From: Ramazzottius varieornatus
Lineage: Eukaryota; Tardigrada; Eutardigrada; Parachela; Ramazzottiidae
Length of the DNA stretch: 64,000 nt
Assembly: GCA_001949185.1 (NCBI GenBank)
Contig: BDGG01000002.1
Span: forward strand, 4,764,448-4,828,447
Direction of reading: 5' to 3'
Part shown: piece by piece, positions 32,614 through 43,500 of the stretch
Numbering within the stretch: the stretch's first letter is position 1
Layout: the number at the start of each line of letters is the position of its first letter
The notes under the pieces: model-generated
Databases searched by the model: none
What the model was told of the DNA's origin: nothing
The model's input: the letters and a program-made list of their open reading frames with translations, nothing else
Translations under genes and position numbers: made by a program

Positions 32614-35096
32614 ATGGATTTTTGGGTTCTCCGTATGATATTGTTAATCAGGCTGACAGTTGTCCGGACCGATCCTTCCCAGTATGGACTACCGCCTTCC
32701 TGCAGTACTTTTGATGTGGACTGCAGCATGGACAACTCTGGAAGCACTGTAACGGGTCGGCTGATGGCCGGCGGCAACACCGGAAGATGTTTCTGCGACC
32801 CCCACTGTAGCGTATATCAGGACTGCTGTTCTCCATCCCTGGACCCGACCACGGTGGCAGAAGAAAGAAGCCAAGAGAAATGTATCGCGCTTCCTTATGT
32901 TTCGGAAAACGATTACACTGGTATATATGCCGAGACGACATGCGCGGACAGCAGTGCCTGCCCGTTCTCCGCGAATGACCAGCTCGCATCACTTCCGGCA
33001 TTTAGCAAGTCTTCGAACCAGACCTACCTCAACCTCTTCTGTGCTTTATGCAACGAGGAAAGTTATCAAGATTTAGTGTTCGGGAAACTAGACGTCAAAT
33101 GCGACGAAGAAGTGGGCGAAAAGAACATCCTGCTGTATTTCAATAGAGAGACCGAAGAAGGAAAGAGCGACCTTGGGGACCAGATTCGAAAGATGTGCAC
33201 GCCTAGCTACAGAATTCCTGATGGTCAACCAGCCACAAAGTGCCTTCGAGCAGTGGATACCTGTCTCAACGGAGCCTCCGCCGCTGATGAAAATTTCTGT
33301 CGGTCGTACCTTCGACCATTCTTCTGGCAAGGGACCGTACTGTACAGGAATCTTCACTGCGCGCAGTGCGCAGGCCTGAACCTTTCTTTGTTAGAAATCA
33401 ACGACTGTTTGTCGCCTATGCTTTCTTTACTCGGAGACCTACAGTCTCATGGCGGCGACCTGTCGGCCAAGGATATATTCGACCGAGGGTTCGCCGGGTA
33501 CTCAATGACCATTTTGCTGGACTTGAACCTCGACAACGGTAACGTCGTTGGAACACAGAGGAAGTGCCCTGACGGACAGGTCTTCGATCCATGGCAGAAC
33601 CTCTGCCGTCCAGTCATGTGTCCCGAAGGACAAGCGTACCGGGAAGGGAGTTGCCGAAAGAATAAACCCTCTCGAGCCGGGAAAACACCCACAAAGCTCC
33701 CTGTAATTACTGCGGGACCTTCGAGAAACTCATCTGGGTTGAATAACGAGGAACTTGACGAGTTACAGCAAGATCACGTTGTCCATGTGTCAGTTCATAA
33801 TCATAGCCTCTACGGCCGTGAGAACAAGTCAACGGTTTCTCAGGCCCTTGTCAATACATGTCCGCGGATCGATCTGCTCCCCGGAGAATACACCATTTCG
33901 GGCAACTTTCTGTACACCATCCCATCACAACAAAAGTTCAATTTGTCGGAAGTGATGTTCATCAGCGAGGATATCGTCTCTGTTTGCCTAACTGATGGGT
34001 ATGTTAGCGTCTGAATGATATTTTCTCAGATCGTAAATTCCAGTATTCTCACACGGACTTTTGTTTGTCTGACAGGTTGACAAATGGCCAATATGTCGAT
34101 ATCAACTCTGATGCAAAGATCATCCTGTCCGTTGTTTGTTATGCACTATCTATCCTTTGTTTACTGCTCCATTTCACGGTCTACATCCTGGCCGGTAAAA
34201 CCCGCATGGTTCCGGACCTCACTCTTCTAAGCATAAGTGCTTCCATCTTCTTCGGCCAACTCTTCCTGCTCCTGTCTCCCATCATCCAACAACAGTTCCT
34301 GGTAGACTCGCCGCTCTGCAAAGCCAGTGCGGTCCTCCTCCATTACTTCATCCTGTGCATCTTCACATGGTCCAGTGTCGTAGCCTACGACATCACCAAG
34401 AGCGTCATGTCCCTCGAGCACAGTAGTTTCTCCAGTACAGAATACTCCAGTTTCTGGCGCTATAGCTTGTTCGCTTGGTCCACACCAGCAGTGTTCGTCA
34501 TCATCGGGCTCACTATGGACCAAGTCATCCCGTATAACCCCTTCAGCCCAGCTTACGGCCAACACATTTGCTGGATCAGTCGTCGAAAGAGTCTCTGGGT
34601 TCTTTTGGGAGCCCAACTGGCTTGTGTGATTCTTGCAAACTTCGTGCTGTACTGCATCACCGCCAGCGCCCTCTGGAGGTCGCACAGGCTGAGGCTGACA
34701 TTAGCAGTTTCATCCCAGGTACACGCCACCCCGCCCAAAGAGCGTTTCCGGTTGTACGTGAAGCTGGCCATGATCATGGGACTAGCATGGATCATTGGGT
34801 TCTTCTCAATCGAAATACCGGTTTTTGGATATGTATACATTTTGGCCAATGGTCTGCAGGGTGTATACATATTTGCAGCGTTTTCTTGCAAGCGAAGCGT
34901 TTTTCAAGGTGTGATAAAGCAGGACGTCTTCAGTACCCTGCCCAAAAGATTCAGCTCTTCGGGATCAAAGAAGTCAGCGCTTTCGCATCTCTCGTCCCTT
35001 TCTGCGGAAAGGTCAAGAAAGTCCAGCTTGCAAGTTAATCAGATAATCTCGTGCCGGAAGTCCATTGATATTCATTCACCCCCTAACAGATGCTGA
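32614..35096 (+). CDS. Somatomedin-B-containing methuselah-like (family B2-type) GPCR, two exons
   Basis: Exons 32614..33998 and 34076..35096 (GTATGT...GACAG), 801 residues. After a signal peptide (about 1-19) comes a somatomedin-B-like module at 30-72 with the hallmark CFCDPHC...DCC. A long Cys-rich ectodomain follows, ending in a CPDGQVFDPW...C...CPEG...C module common in methuselah-like receptors. Seven membrane helices follow in exon 2. GKTRMVPDLTLLS after TM1, the ECL Cys before TM3 and the TM3 FTWSSVVAYD segment point to the secretin/adhesion class. No GPS autoproteolysis site (HL-T) is visible before TM1, so it is methuselah-type rather than a cleaved adhesion GPCR. The cytoplasmic tail is Ser/Lys-rich. 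The ligand is unknown. Confidence 0.85.
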
Positions 35097-35766
35097 GCTG
35101 GCAGTTACTTCTGTTTCCGAACTCGAAGAACCACGCTATGACCATAGCACCCGTTCTGTACGAGTCCAAACTATCATTATGTCAGTTAATTTTCTCTCTG
35201 AAATAGTTTATAATTACACAAAGTAAAAACGGATTTGATGGAATGTTCGGACAATCGAGCTGCCGTTAACTCCGATATGGATAATCTTCGGTCATAGATT
35301 TGGCGGATCGTATTCCATAGTGAAGTTTTGTTGCAGTGCTCGGCTCAAAGTTGTACCTTTGAAAATACCGCCAGTCGAGTAAGGTATACCGGCGGCAGAG
35401 GAGTTTTTTCTTCTGTTTACTGCGTAACATTAGACATTAATGCCTGGTCCATTTGCGCTTACACAAGCATTACACAGCTTTCGGCTTTCCGCTTCACTGC
35501 GACCGTATTAAACAGCATAATACCCAGGTTTGACATGGCAGCACCATCAGCAGGATTCTATTTCCGGCTCCGATTCATTGCAAGGCAGGCACCTGTTGCT
35601 GGCCGCGTACTCTACTCTGACCCTTTATTCCTCACCTATCGGCTGTAATCCTCACTTCCGCCTCTAAGGCTCCCATGGTGGACCTTAGCAGGCTGCCGAG
35701 AAGCACCTTTCGACCTTCATCACTGAGTCCAACAAAATAGCCGGTACCGATATCTGAGCGTCGATT
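35097..35766. other. Gap upstream of the PPxY membrane protein
   Basis: This should hold the missing first exon (signal peptide) and promoter of the next gene, but I could not identify that exon. A plus-strand frame at 35328-35648 lacks a convincing signal sequence. Confidence 0.35.
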
Positions 35767-36779
35767 ATGTGTGACGACGGATTATCTTGCCCATTTCTTC
35801 CCAGTGACTGTAACCTGTCACGTGTGGCTCGCAATCCGTGCTGCCGCGAACTATGCTCAGATTCAAAGTGGAGGGACTCGAACAGCCTAGCGGGTTTCTT
35901 GAACAACATCACAAGGTCCTTACTGGGATGGGACGAAACACCGCGAAGTTCGGCACAATCAGCGGGTAAGCAACATTTCCAAACCCTTTTCAAATGGGAG
36001 GTGGGCGAATGAACCGACCCAGGTCGTATTTTCAAGTGGCGCACGCTCTCGTCCAATAGCTGCGAAAACGTGCGCCACTTGAAATGGCGATCTGGTTCAG
36101 TTTATTTACATCCCAGTTTTTTCTCAGTTAGCTTCTCTCTAATATTTAATTTCCTCTCACGTTTTCAGGCAATAGTCCACTAACTCGGACTATAAAATTC
36201 AGTCTGTCCAACTCGACTGCTTCGTTGCCGCCCATTCGCCAGATTCTGACTATCAAGCCAAGCCCAAGTTCGCTACCAGAGTTCTACAACTACGCTGGCG
36301 GCCATTGGGAGATTCCGTCTGAGCAAGACTTGGCACAACCTGCTGCTGGAAACGGGAGCTATGAGGCGGTCATTATCGGCATCACCTTACTGATCATATG
36401 CCTTCTCGTAATCGCAGTTATCTTTGTCATGGCTATTTTCCGCTTGCGCAGTTTACGTTACATGGCACCCTCGAGATCTGACGGTACATTAATTCGTACA
36501 CAGGAAAAACGCTTATATGCTGAGTGGTCATTTTTTACAACCAACAATATTCAATTTGCAGAGAATAATGTACAACGGCAGACTTCTGGCAGTCATCATA
36601 TCCAAGTGGCTTACATCGCTCCACCGCCAGCTTACGAAATCGCCAAACCTGTTTGTGATGATCTCCCGCCTACTTACGAGCAGTCTACGGGCATAGAAGC
36701 CGAGGCTCCATCTCTGTCACCACCAGCTCCAGTTACCGCCATCTCCAATCCACACGATGAAAGACTTGAGCATATCTAA
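35767..36779 (+). CDS. Single-pass membrane protein with two PPxY motifs (5' end uncertain)
   Basis: Exons 35767..35965 and 36169..36779 join in phase 1 (GTAAGC donor, TTTTCAG acceptor), giving 269 residues. The N-terminal part is extracellular-looking, with six cysteines in the first 30 residues and N-glycosylation sequons. One strongly hydrophobic helix lies at about 133-157 (VIIGITLLIICLLVIAVI). The cytoplasmic tail carries PPAY (219-222) and PPTY (233-236), which are ligands for WW domains such as those of NEDD4-family ubiquitin ligases. The layout recalls Shisa/WBP1-type adaptors but I see no clear sequence match. There is no signal peptide in this model, and an in-frame TGA lies just upstream of the ATG. 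A missing upstream exon supplying the signal peptide is therefore likely. Confidence 0.6.
36000..36114. mobile_element. GTGGCGCAC MITE family, copy 5 (PPxY-gene intron)
   Basis: Core CAAGTGGCGCACG / CGTGCGCCACTTGA is a near-perfect inverted repeat, with outer arms CCAGGTCGTATTTT and GGCGATCTGGTTCAG. It sits in the intron 35966-36168. Confidence 0.85.
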
Positions 36780-36950
36780 ACCATTTCTTTTCTGCCTGCA
36801 ACATAAATTTCGTTAATACTGACATCTGGAATTCGCATATGCTGTCACAGTTCTCACGTCACCTCCACACTTCACTAAAATGGGTCTTACCTGGTACTCA
36901 GTGCACGAAGTTGGTTGGAACCGGAAGTAGCTGGGTTGGGTACGAAGCCT

Positions 36951-37847
36951 TCACTGCTGATAGCTGGAAACAACACTGTTCTTCAACCGAAACCGTACGT
37001 TCCATACCTCGTTACAAGTGGAAAGACTGTGATATAGTTACCCAGGTTCGCTCTGATTGAGTGGGTCTTTGGAAAGCAGGACATGGATCATCGGAACTTT
37101 CCTCGCCACTTTGAGTCTGTGATGCAAACGCTGTTTAGAGCAATTGCACCTTATGTTATGGTTGAGCACAGATGAGCAAGGACCAAGCAGTCAGAAAGCG
37201 ACCTACGGCTTGAGTCCTTCCAGTTTAGGATTCCATATCTCGTCAATTCTAGATGGAAGAATATGAGTATACAGAGTAGGATGGGCGTAACACTATGCAG
37301 TAATTAACCTTCACGATCACTTAGACCGGAAGTGCACTTACTCGTGAAACGACACTTTGTTGATCTGGTGGAGATGCTGCAAACAGTTCGAGAGACAAAT
37401 TTCTCAGCAATTCTCAATTGCGTAAGTTTCAACAGGAGAAGAATACTTCGAGATTGTCCAAGAGGTCTTCCACGGAACAAACTACCGAAGTGAAATACCT
37501 TTATCCTTCTCTTCAGAATTTCCACACACGATATGGTCTTGCCGATAGCTGGTCCTTCGCCGAAGAATACAACATGTCGATGGTTCCGGGACGGATCCTA
37601 CGAGTAGAGCATATAGTAGGTAGCACTCATAAATCCACGATAAGATATGAATATGAGCAAGAGTTCGACAATCAGCTGATCTTACGTTCATCCCTTGCAG
37701 CGCTACGTCCAGTAGAGTTTGAATTTTGCTCCCTCCGCGTACAGTGATGAGTAGAACATTGCTCGTCAAATCTGCTCCACATTTCGAGAAGGGCAGGTTA
37801 TGGTCAATGTCCTTGTCGACCGTCTCTCCTTTCTGGTAATTCTCCAT
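36951..37847 (-). CDS. RPP25: RNase P/MRP protein subunit p25-like (Alba domain), six exons
   Basis: Minus exons 37686..37847, 37499..37597, 37342..37376, 37207..37248, 37042..37116, 36951..36963; phases close to 141 residues (human RPP25L is 163). The start MENYQKG matches the MEHYRKAG start of RPP25L. The Alba core is clear: RGGSKIQTLLDVAL, HVVFFGEGPAIGKTISC, EILKRRIK, LHQINKV, then VPMIHVLLSKDPL and a terminal GYQQ equivalent to the conserved GYQPP. RPP25 pairs with RPP20 to bind the P3 stem of RNase P and RNase MRP RNA in the nucleus. The 13-nt last coding exon is supported by phase and by that GYQ match. Several introns here are under 120 bp. Confidence 0.87.
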
Positions 37848-38309
37848 CCTGGGATAATCAGCCGGTAGATCGAATCCCCAAAGAGAGACCGAGAAAGGGG
37901 ATAGCACTACGACTGCGAGTTCCCGCGGAATTGACGCAGACAGTACAATTTCGATCCTTCGGCTTCCTTCCCGATTCTCGACAAACGCGAAGTCGCAAAC
38001 TCCGAAAAACGTAAAACAGAACAAACTAAAATTCGAAAATTTCGGGAAAACACGAGCACGTGGAAACCCTGAGGGCGGTGAGGGTGACTGGATGAGGTGG
38101 GATGGCGCCAAGCGGTTCCTTTTCTTTTGTTCGAAAGTTTTCGCCAGTGCCGGCGTGGTATCTAAGTTATGTTTTCTCTGGACATCATCCGAATTCGATG
38201 ATCTCATAGCGTCTGAATTAAAAAAAAACCAAGATGTGTTCCTGAGTGGTTGTCTTACACGCACGCTGTCTGACACATTTTGCCCTTGTGCTTTAAACCA
38301 GGGGAAAAG

Positions 38310-38488
38310 ATGGAGGACCATGGCCACCTGACGATGTTCGAGGATCAGGGCGACACCATCACCAGCGACTTCAATGTGGCAGAATTGCGGCAGCGTTCAG
38401 TAGTATCGTCCACGCGGAGGCTGCTGTCGAATCTGACTGTTCTCAACGAGGATATTCTCTTCTTTCGCCACGGGAAGATTCAACGAAA
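38310..38488 (+). CDS. Possible first coding exon of an unrecognised gene (plus strand)
   Basis: An ATG in strong context (AAAAGATGG) opens a frame of about 59 codons, MEDHGHLTMFEDQ and on, ending at an in-frame donor AAG/GTAGGG. An acceptor (AACCAG) lies 8 bp before the ATG. The residue mix is protein-like, with a Leu-rich amphipathic segment. No convincing second exon was found and the family is not recognised. If real, it diverges from RPP25 across about 460 bp. It competes with the minus-strand exon at 38705-38797. Confidence 0.3.
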
Positions 38489-38704
38489 AGAAGGTAGGGG
38501 TTACGACAACGGAAGCTGCTTCGACGTTTTAGTCCTACAGTCCCACCTGTGAGATGTGACAGTTCAAACCCTCGATTTCTATTTTCAATGACTCATATGT
38601 TTACCATTCGGCCAACCAGCACGACCGAGATATGGTTAAAGATCAGAACCATACGACGGAGTTTTGGATGACAAATTCGATGGTTCAGTCAAGCTCAGGC
38701 TTAC

Positions 38705-38797
38705 CTTTTCCGGATACAGCTTCAGGATTTCCTTCTCCTTTAGCGTTAAACGCTTACGTACTCGTCCAGCCGTACTGACCTTCGTCTGCGCAGCCAT
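38705..38797 (-). CDS. Possible first coding exon of an unrecognised gene (minus strand)
   Basis: ATG in good context (ATCATGG) begins 31 basic codons, MAAQTKVSTAGRV and on, ending exactly at a strong donor AAG/GTAAGC. The KRLTLKEKEILKL segment is helix-like and resembles the start of DNA-binding helix-turn-helix modules, but this is too short to assign. No downstream exon could be chained before RPP25. Confidence 0.3.
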
Positions 38798-38799
38798 GA

Positions 38800-39681
38800 T
38801 GGAACTCGGGAACAATATTTGGAAGCTTTCGGGAGCGAAGGGAGAGATTGTTTGCGACTGACAAAAGAAATAATCAGTAGAACGTGCAACATGTGTCTGC
38901 TACACGAGTAGACCTAATCAAGGGAATACGGAATCAACTGAAATTTTCTGCATGTCCCTTTCTGCCATATTTCTGGTTAGCGATACTGTGATTGATAGCG
39001 ATAGCGATATCTGAGTTTTGCCGTACCGTACGATCACGTTTTCCCGGTGGGCTACCCATTTTGCCGACAATACCATAACAAAAGTCAGTACATCAGCGTG
39101 CAGCGCAGTTGCAACAGGTCCATGTGCATCTGCAGCGCAGCTGCCTAGCCACTGCGCATGAAAGTTGTGCAGCACAGCGCGGCGTACAGCGACCTGGTAG
39201 CATGCGCAGCACAGTTGCTGCGTAATTTTGAACCTGCGGCCCAGTGCTCTAATGCCTGTAGTGTATTTGCGTTCCGAACAGCCCGAATGGGGACCTGTCC
39301 CGAACCGGGAAGACGGTCGCTTCACCAAAGAAGAGCAGCGTATGGAAAGCGACGTGTATTGTCAAGATCAGAAACTGGACATCATTGACTGTGCGTTCCC
39401 GGCGGGAATATTCGCGCCAGGAACACTCAGTATTAATACTGAACATGATGCCGAAAGTCCCAAAAGCGCTATACAAGGTTGCTCACTCATTCTACGTCTG
39501 GCGTCGCGCGAGATGATCAGATTGGGTATCGTGACTGTTGCAGAATTTCCGGACAGTATACCATGAAGTTCAAATTCGCGGGCGTCAGTTCTACAGCGTA
39601 TACAAAACTCTCAGCTAGCGCGACACGGAAGTCATCTTTTGATATAGAGAATAGAGTGAAATGGAGCTCGCAGATGAATGG
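38800..39681. other. Gap with a GCAGC-rich low-complexity patch
   Basis: Between 39093 and 39225 the motifs GCAGCGCAG, GCGCAGCACAG and TGCGCATG recur in a degenerate pattern. Open frames at 39228-39566 (plus) and 38918-39328 (minus) are not recognisable proteins. Confidence 0.4.
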
Positions 39682-40071
39682 TTATAGAACAGGGAAAGAT
39701 TCAGACTGTGTATGGGAGGAGAACGAAGCGTCGACCTCGACTTGGAGAGTATTTCGAGGCCGCGGCAGAGGGATAATGACATCCATGCTATCTTCTTGAA
39801 CAAATGGCACGTGTTTGCAGAGAAGGCATTCCGGAACGATCAGAGGTTCAGGGTGATGTTGCACGAGCACTTCCACTGCGCGAACTGCAGGTGCCACCCT
39901 GTACACGGGATAAGGGTCGGGTTCCTTGTAGCTCCCGCCAGAATACGAAGACGAATATGGGCGGCGTTCATAAGTGGACGATACGTAAGGTCCGAAACCA
40001 TGTGGAGCAGCTAGTCCTGTGTGGATCAAGATTGATGATACACAGAGTAACAAACTCCTTCGTTCGTCCAT
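39682..40071 (-). CDS. Small secreted Tyr/Ser/Pro-rich protein, single exon
   Basis: 129 residues starting at an ATG followed by a typical signal peptide (RRSLLLCVSSILIHTGLA) with likely cleavage near residue 20-22. The mature part begins with a Tyr/Ser/Gly/Pro-rich segment (YERRPYSSSY, DPYPVYR). It continues with a short hydrophobic Val/Pro/His region containing a CLLC motif and ends in a polar tail. There is no known domain. The layout suggests an extracellular matrix or secreted structural protein, but that is inference. An in-frame Met upstream (40104) would bury the signal peptide and is not used. Confidence 0.5.
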   Translation of the reverse strand: MDERRSLLLCVSSILIHTGLAAPHGFGPYVSSTYERRPYSSSYSGGSYKEPDPYPVYRVAPAVRAVEVLVQHHPEPLIVPECLLCKHVPFVQEDSMDVIIPLPRPRNTLQVEVDASFSSHTQSESFPVL

Positions 40072-40529
40072 CGTTGTCCGGAAAGCTAGAGACTGTGTCT
40101 TCACCGTAAAAGACTAGCCAAATATCTATGACGGTACTCGCGAGCAGCGCATGAGCGTATATGAGATCAAAGTCGTATGGAGACCTAACGTGCGGAATTA
40201 AGAAGCGTAAAGATTATCCGTATAAACAAGCGTTAGTTTTCTTAAGTGCTGAAAGTGGCACTGATGGTCTGTTGACGACCAGTTTTCGAACTTAGGAAGG
40301 GTTTCGGCTCGTTCTCATGTAACTTTCTGAGTCAACAAGATCTAACACTGTTACTGTCACGCGAAAAAGCAGACTCTTCGCTTATAGTACCCAAATGTCA
40401 CTTGCATAATTCAACAGCAAATCTCTCATTTCATGAAGATTTAACAGAGGCTGGACTTAAATCATGCAGTTCAAAGTACTTTTGGTAAAAGGTAAAAACG
40501 ATGTACGTTGATATAAAGTGCGCGAAAGG
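40072..40529. other. Gap between the secreted-protein gene and the TTLL gene
   Basis: Promoter side of the small secreted protein and 3' flank of the TTLL gene, both on the minus strand. No feature is seen. Confidence 0.4.
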
Positions 40530-43500
40530 TTAGTCACCCACGTAGGAGAGATCCAGTATGTTCCGCAGTGGCGCTAACATCGGGCCGGAAGTGACTTTCG
40601 CGGTTTCCATCACAGACCGTTTCGTGCGAGCGGCGAACCTGTGCATCATCGCATCAGGGTCCTTGCCCAGGTTCAGCCTGCTAACTGTATCACGTTTCCT
40701 GAATGCCGACAGCAGAGTGATTTCCTTCCGGTCCGAACAATTTTTGTTGCTCATCAGAGTATTCATGGTATCCCGAACCCGACGCTTCAGTGTACCATCC
40801 ATAGGGTTCCGGTAGAAAGCGTCCAGTGTTCGGATAGAATCATCTGCGTTCGGCAGGTACCTCCGAAGCATAGCTCGAATGGTGTTGTGCAGCCGGACAC
40901 TGTTGGTTGGGTTCCGCGTGTAGTAATCGATCGCTTTCTGTGCACTGTTTCCCTCACTAACAAACGCGGCTGAGAGTGGTACACTGTTGTCCAGAGACAA
41001 CGTCAGAACACTTTGCGTTTTGTCAGCAGCCTTCACTGCCTCATGAGAGACTTTCTGTAAAGGTTCCGTTTCAGACCTGACACGGTCTCCGGCGAGCTCC
41101 TTCGCGACATCCACCTGCGCACAATCCACGAGCTCGGAACTCTCTTCGACCACCTCGGTTAACACTGTGCTGTTTCTTGCATCCCCAATGATTTGCGCCT
41201 GTAAGATGGATAATTTGTGGGCACAGCTACCAATATCCTTAGATGGTGAAACTTACACGTGCCGCAGAAAAGATGCGGAACCGTTTCTCACTGGAGTTAC
41301 TCCTCACAGTCTTCCTGGTCTGTATGTGAGCAAAGATTTTCGGTTTCGCCAGTTCAGCTATCCGCTGCCTGTTGAACTTCCGGGGAGGTAGCGGATCACT
41401 TGCAGTTTCCCACGTCAGGACAATAGGCTTTGATTTCACTTGCCTGGTGGAGCTCATCGCTCGGATTCTTTCCAGGTATCTCCGCTGGGCATCGTCCGCT
41501 CTCGCTTGCAGTGTCATGGCAGCCTTTGCCTTCAGCGTATTTCGGTCCTCCACCGAGTCTTCGTCACTGTCGCTCTCCGAATTAGCCGTTGAGCTGTTAT
41601 CCCCCTGGGCAGACATTCCGGAGATCCGCGAGAATGGTCGGTCGACCACACGTTTTGCCCGCATGACAGCCTTTGAGGGACGCTTGGTCTCGATGCAGCT
41701 GCGGATGATGGCTAAGCTGCGTGCCTGGAAACTCGAATGGGCTTTCTCGCGACGTAGTTCGCGGACAGCGTCTTGGACGGCGGGTGCATTAGCGTAGTGG
41801 CCCATGATGTCGTCTTGCACAGGCAGTACTTGGTAGGTGAGGGATTTCGTTCCTTCTGGGCTCAGTTTGACGGTACCAGGTGGCAGAGCAGTCAGAACTC
41901 CTCGGGATCTCGCGATCGCTTGCCGATGCTGTCGAATAGGCCTCATGGTTTCTAAAAGACCAGAACGCTCTCTGAAGGCTTTGGTGTTCTTCGCGTAGTC
42001 GACTTGGTGCACTAGGCGGAACTTCCCGGTCTTTGCTTCGTGGTTCCTCTGTCGGTCAATTAGAACTGCAAAAAGCAAACTGCAAAGCACTGTATGGGAC
42101 AGATCGTCCCTGTTTTACCTTTCAGACAGTCCATAATGAGCTCCGGACAGAGGTTCGCCGTTACGTTGGTCGAAGATGACAGATCGGGTCCAGAGTTAAT
42201 TTCTATCAACCATGGCTTCAGGTTCTCCGATAGTACGAAGTCGGCTCCAAATAGCTCGTACCCATCAACCTATCGGAAAGTCGAAATCATCGGAAAAGAT
42301 GGGGGGGTACTGGAAGTCTAATAAATATGCCTACCGCTTTCATGTCCATTTCGACCGAAGATGCGATCAGGACAGCGGTCAGCTGCCTCGTAATTTCGGG
42401 GAAGATTTTGCCGCTCCATAGTTGAGGACCATTGAAACCTTTGGACGATAGGTACTTGATGAACTGGTCCCTGCGCCACATGCACTCATCGGGTATTCCC
42501 GAACCCGATGGTACCGTGTGAAAATACTTCCCCTGGATTGCGTTATTAGTTAGGTGGACCTTCTCGGTAAAGTCGCTCAAAGTGTAATGAGATGAGCTGA
42601 AGCGTAGATAGCAGTCCCCGTATATCCACAATGAAAGAGGGTGCCACACTACCAGGAACCACTGACGAACATCGAACTTTGTCTTATGACAAAGAAACGG
42701 ACGCTCTGCATTAGAAAAATATGTGGAAAAAATATCAAATAGCTTGAAGTAAAATAAAGCTCACCGATGTATTTCTGCACAACAAAATTGCGCATGTCCG
42801 GGAAGCCTAGGTTGTTGAAGCATATTTCCGTGATGTCTTCGACGGTATCACAGACCGTGATCTCGATGCCGCGGCTTTTGTTTCCTGGCTTGACGATCCA
42901 AACGTTGTTGACTCCATCATGGGCGGCTGCCGGATGTAACTTCAAGAAATTCCTCAGTAGCGTCCGGAAGTAGTCGAGTTTAGCTTGGTTAACGGCTACT
43001 TCCAGCTTGGAGTTGCCTTTTAGGTGTTGTCTGCAAATGGACAAATGATATAATGAACCTATCGTCAGCGACACGCTAAACTCACTGGCGTACAAGATAG
43101 CTCCAGTGTAGGAAACAGTTCCAGGTGTTGTGCGCCGGTGACACTGCGAACTTCTAAAAGAGTAACCATATAACTTTATGCTCACAAGAAAATTTATAAT
43201 GAAAGATTTGCAGGTCGAACAGACTCGTACCAGTTTCTTTAGTCTTGACTGGTAGATAATTTCGTCAGCGATCGCCAGAAACTCTTTGATATGCTTGGCA
43301 GCGATTCGCGTGACTTCTTCAGGAAAGGCAGTAATTTCAGCCGGCTTTTTCAGGTCAATGGATGGAAGTTCGCCCACCTCCTTCGCCAGCCACTCTGACA
43401 GACTGGCCGGTGTTTCGGGATCACAGTAGTACGTTTCCTCGTTGATGTCGAATTCAACGTACCTGAAACAGACACAACGCTCTAATGAATACAACGTGCG

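Noticed and set aside
37482-38327. 281-codon minus-strand open frame
   Set aside because: Only its last part is real: RPP25 exon 1 begins at the internal Met (37847) and leaves the frame at 37686 by splicing. The rest is non-coding read-through.
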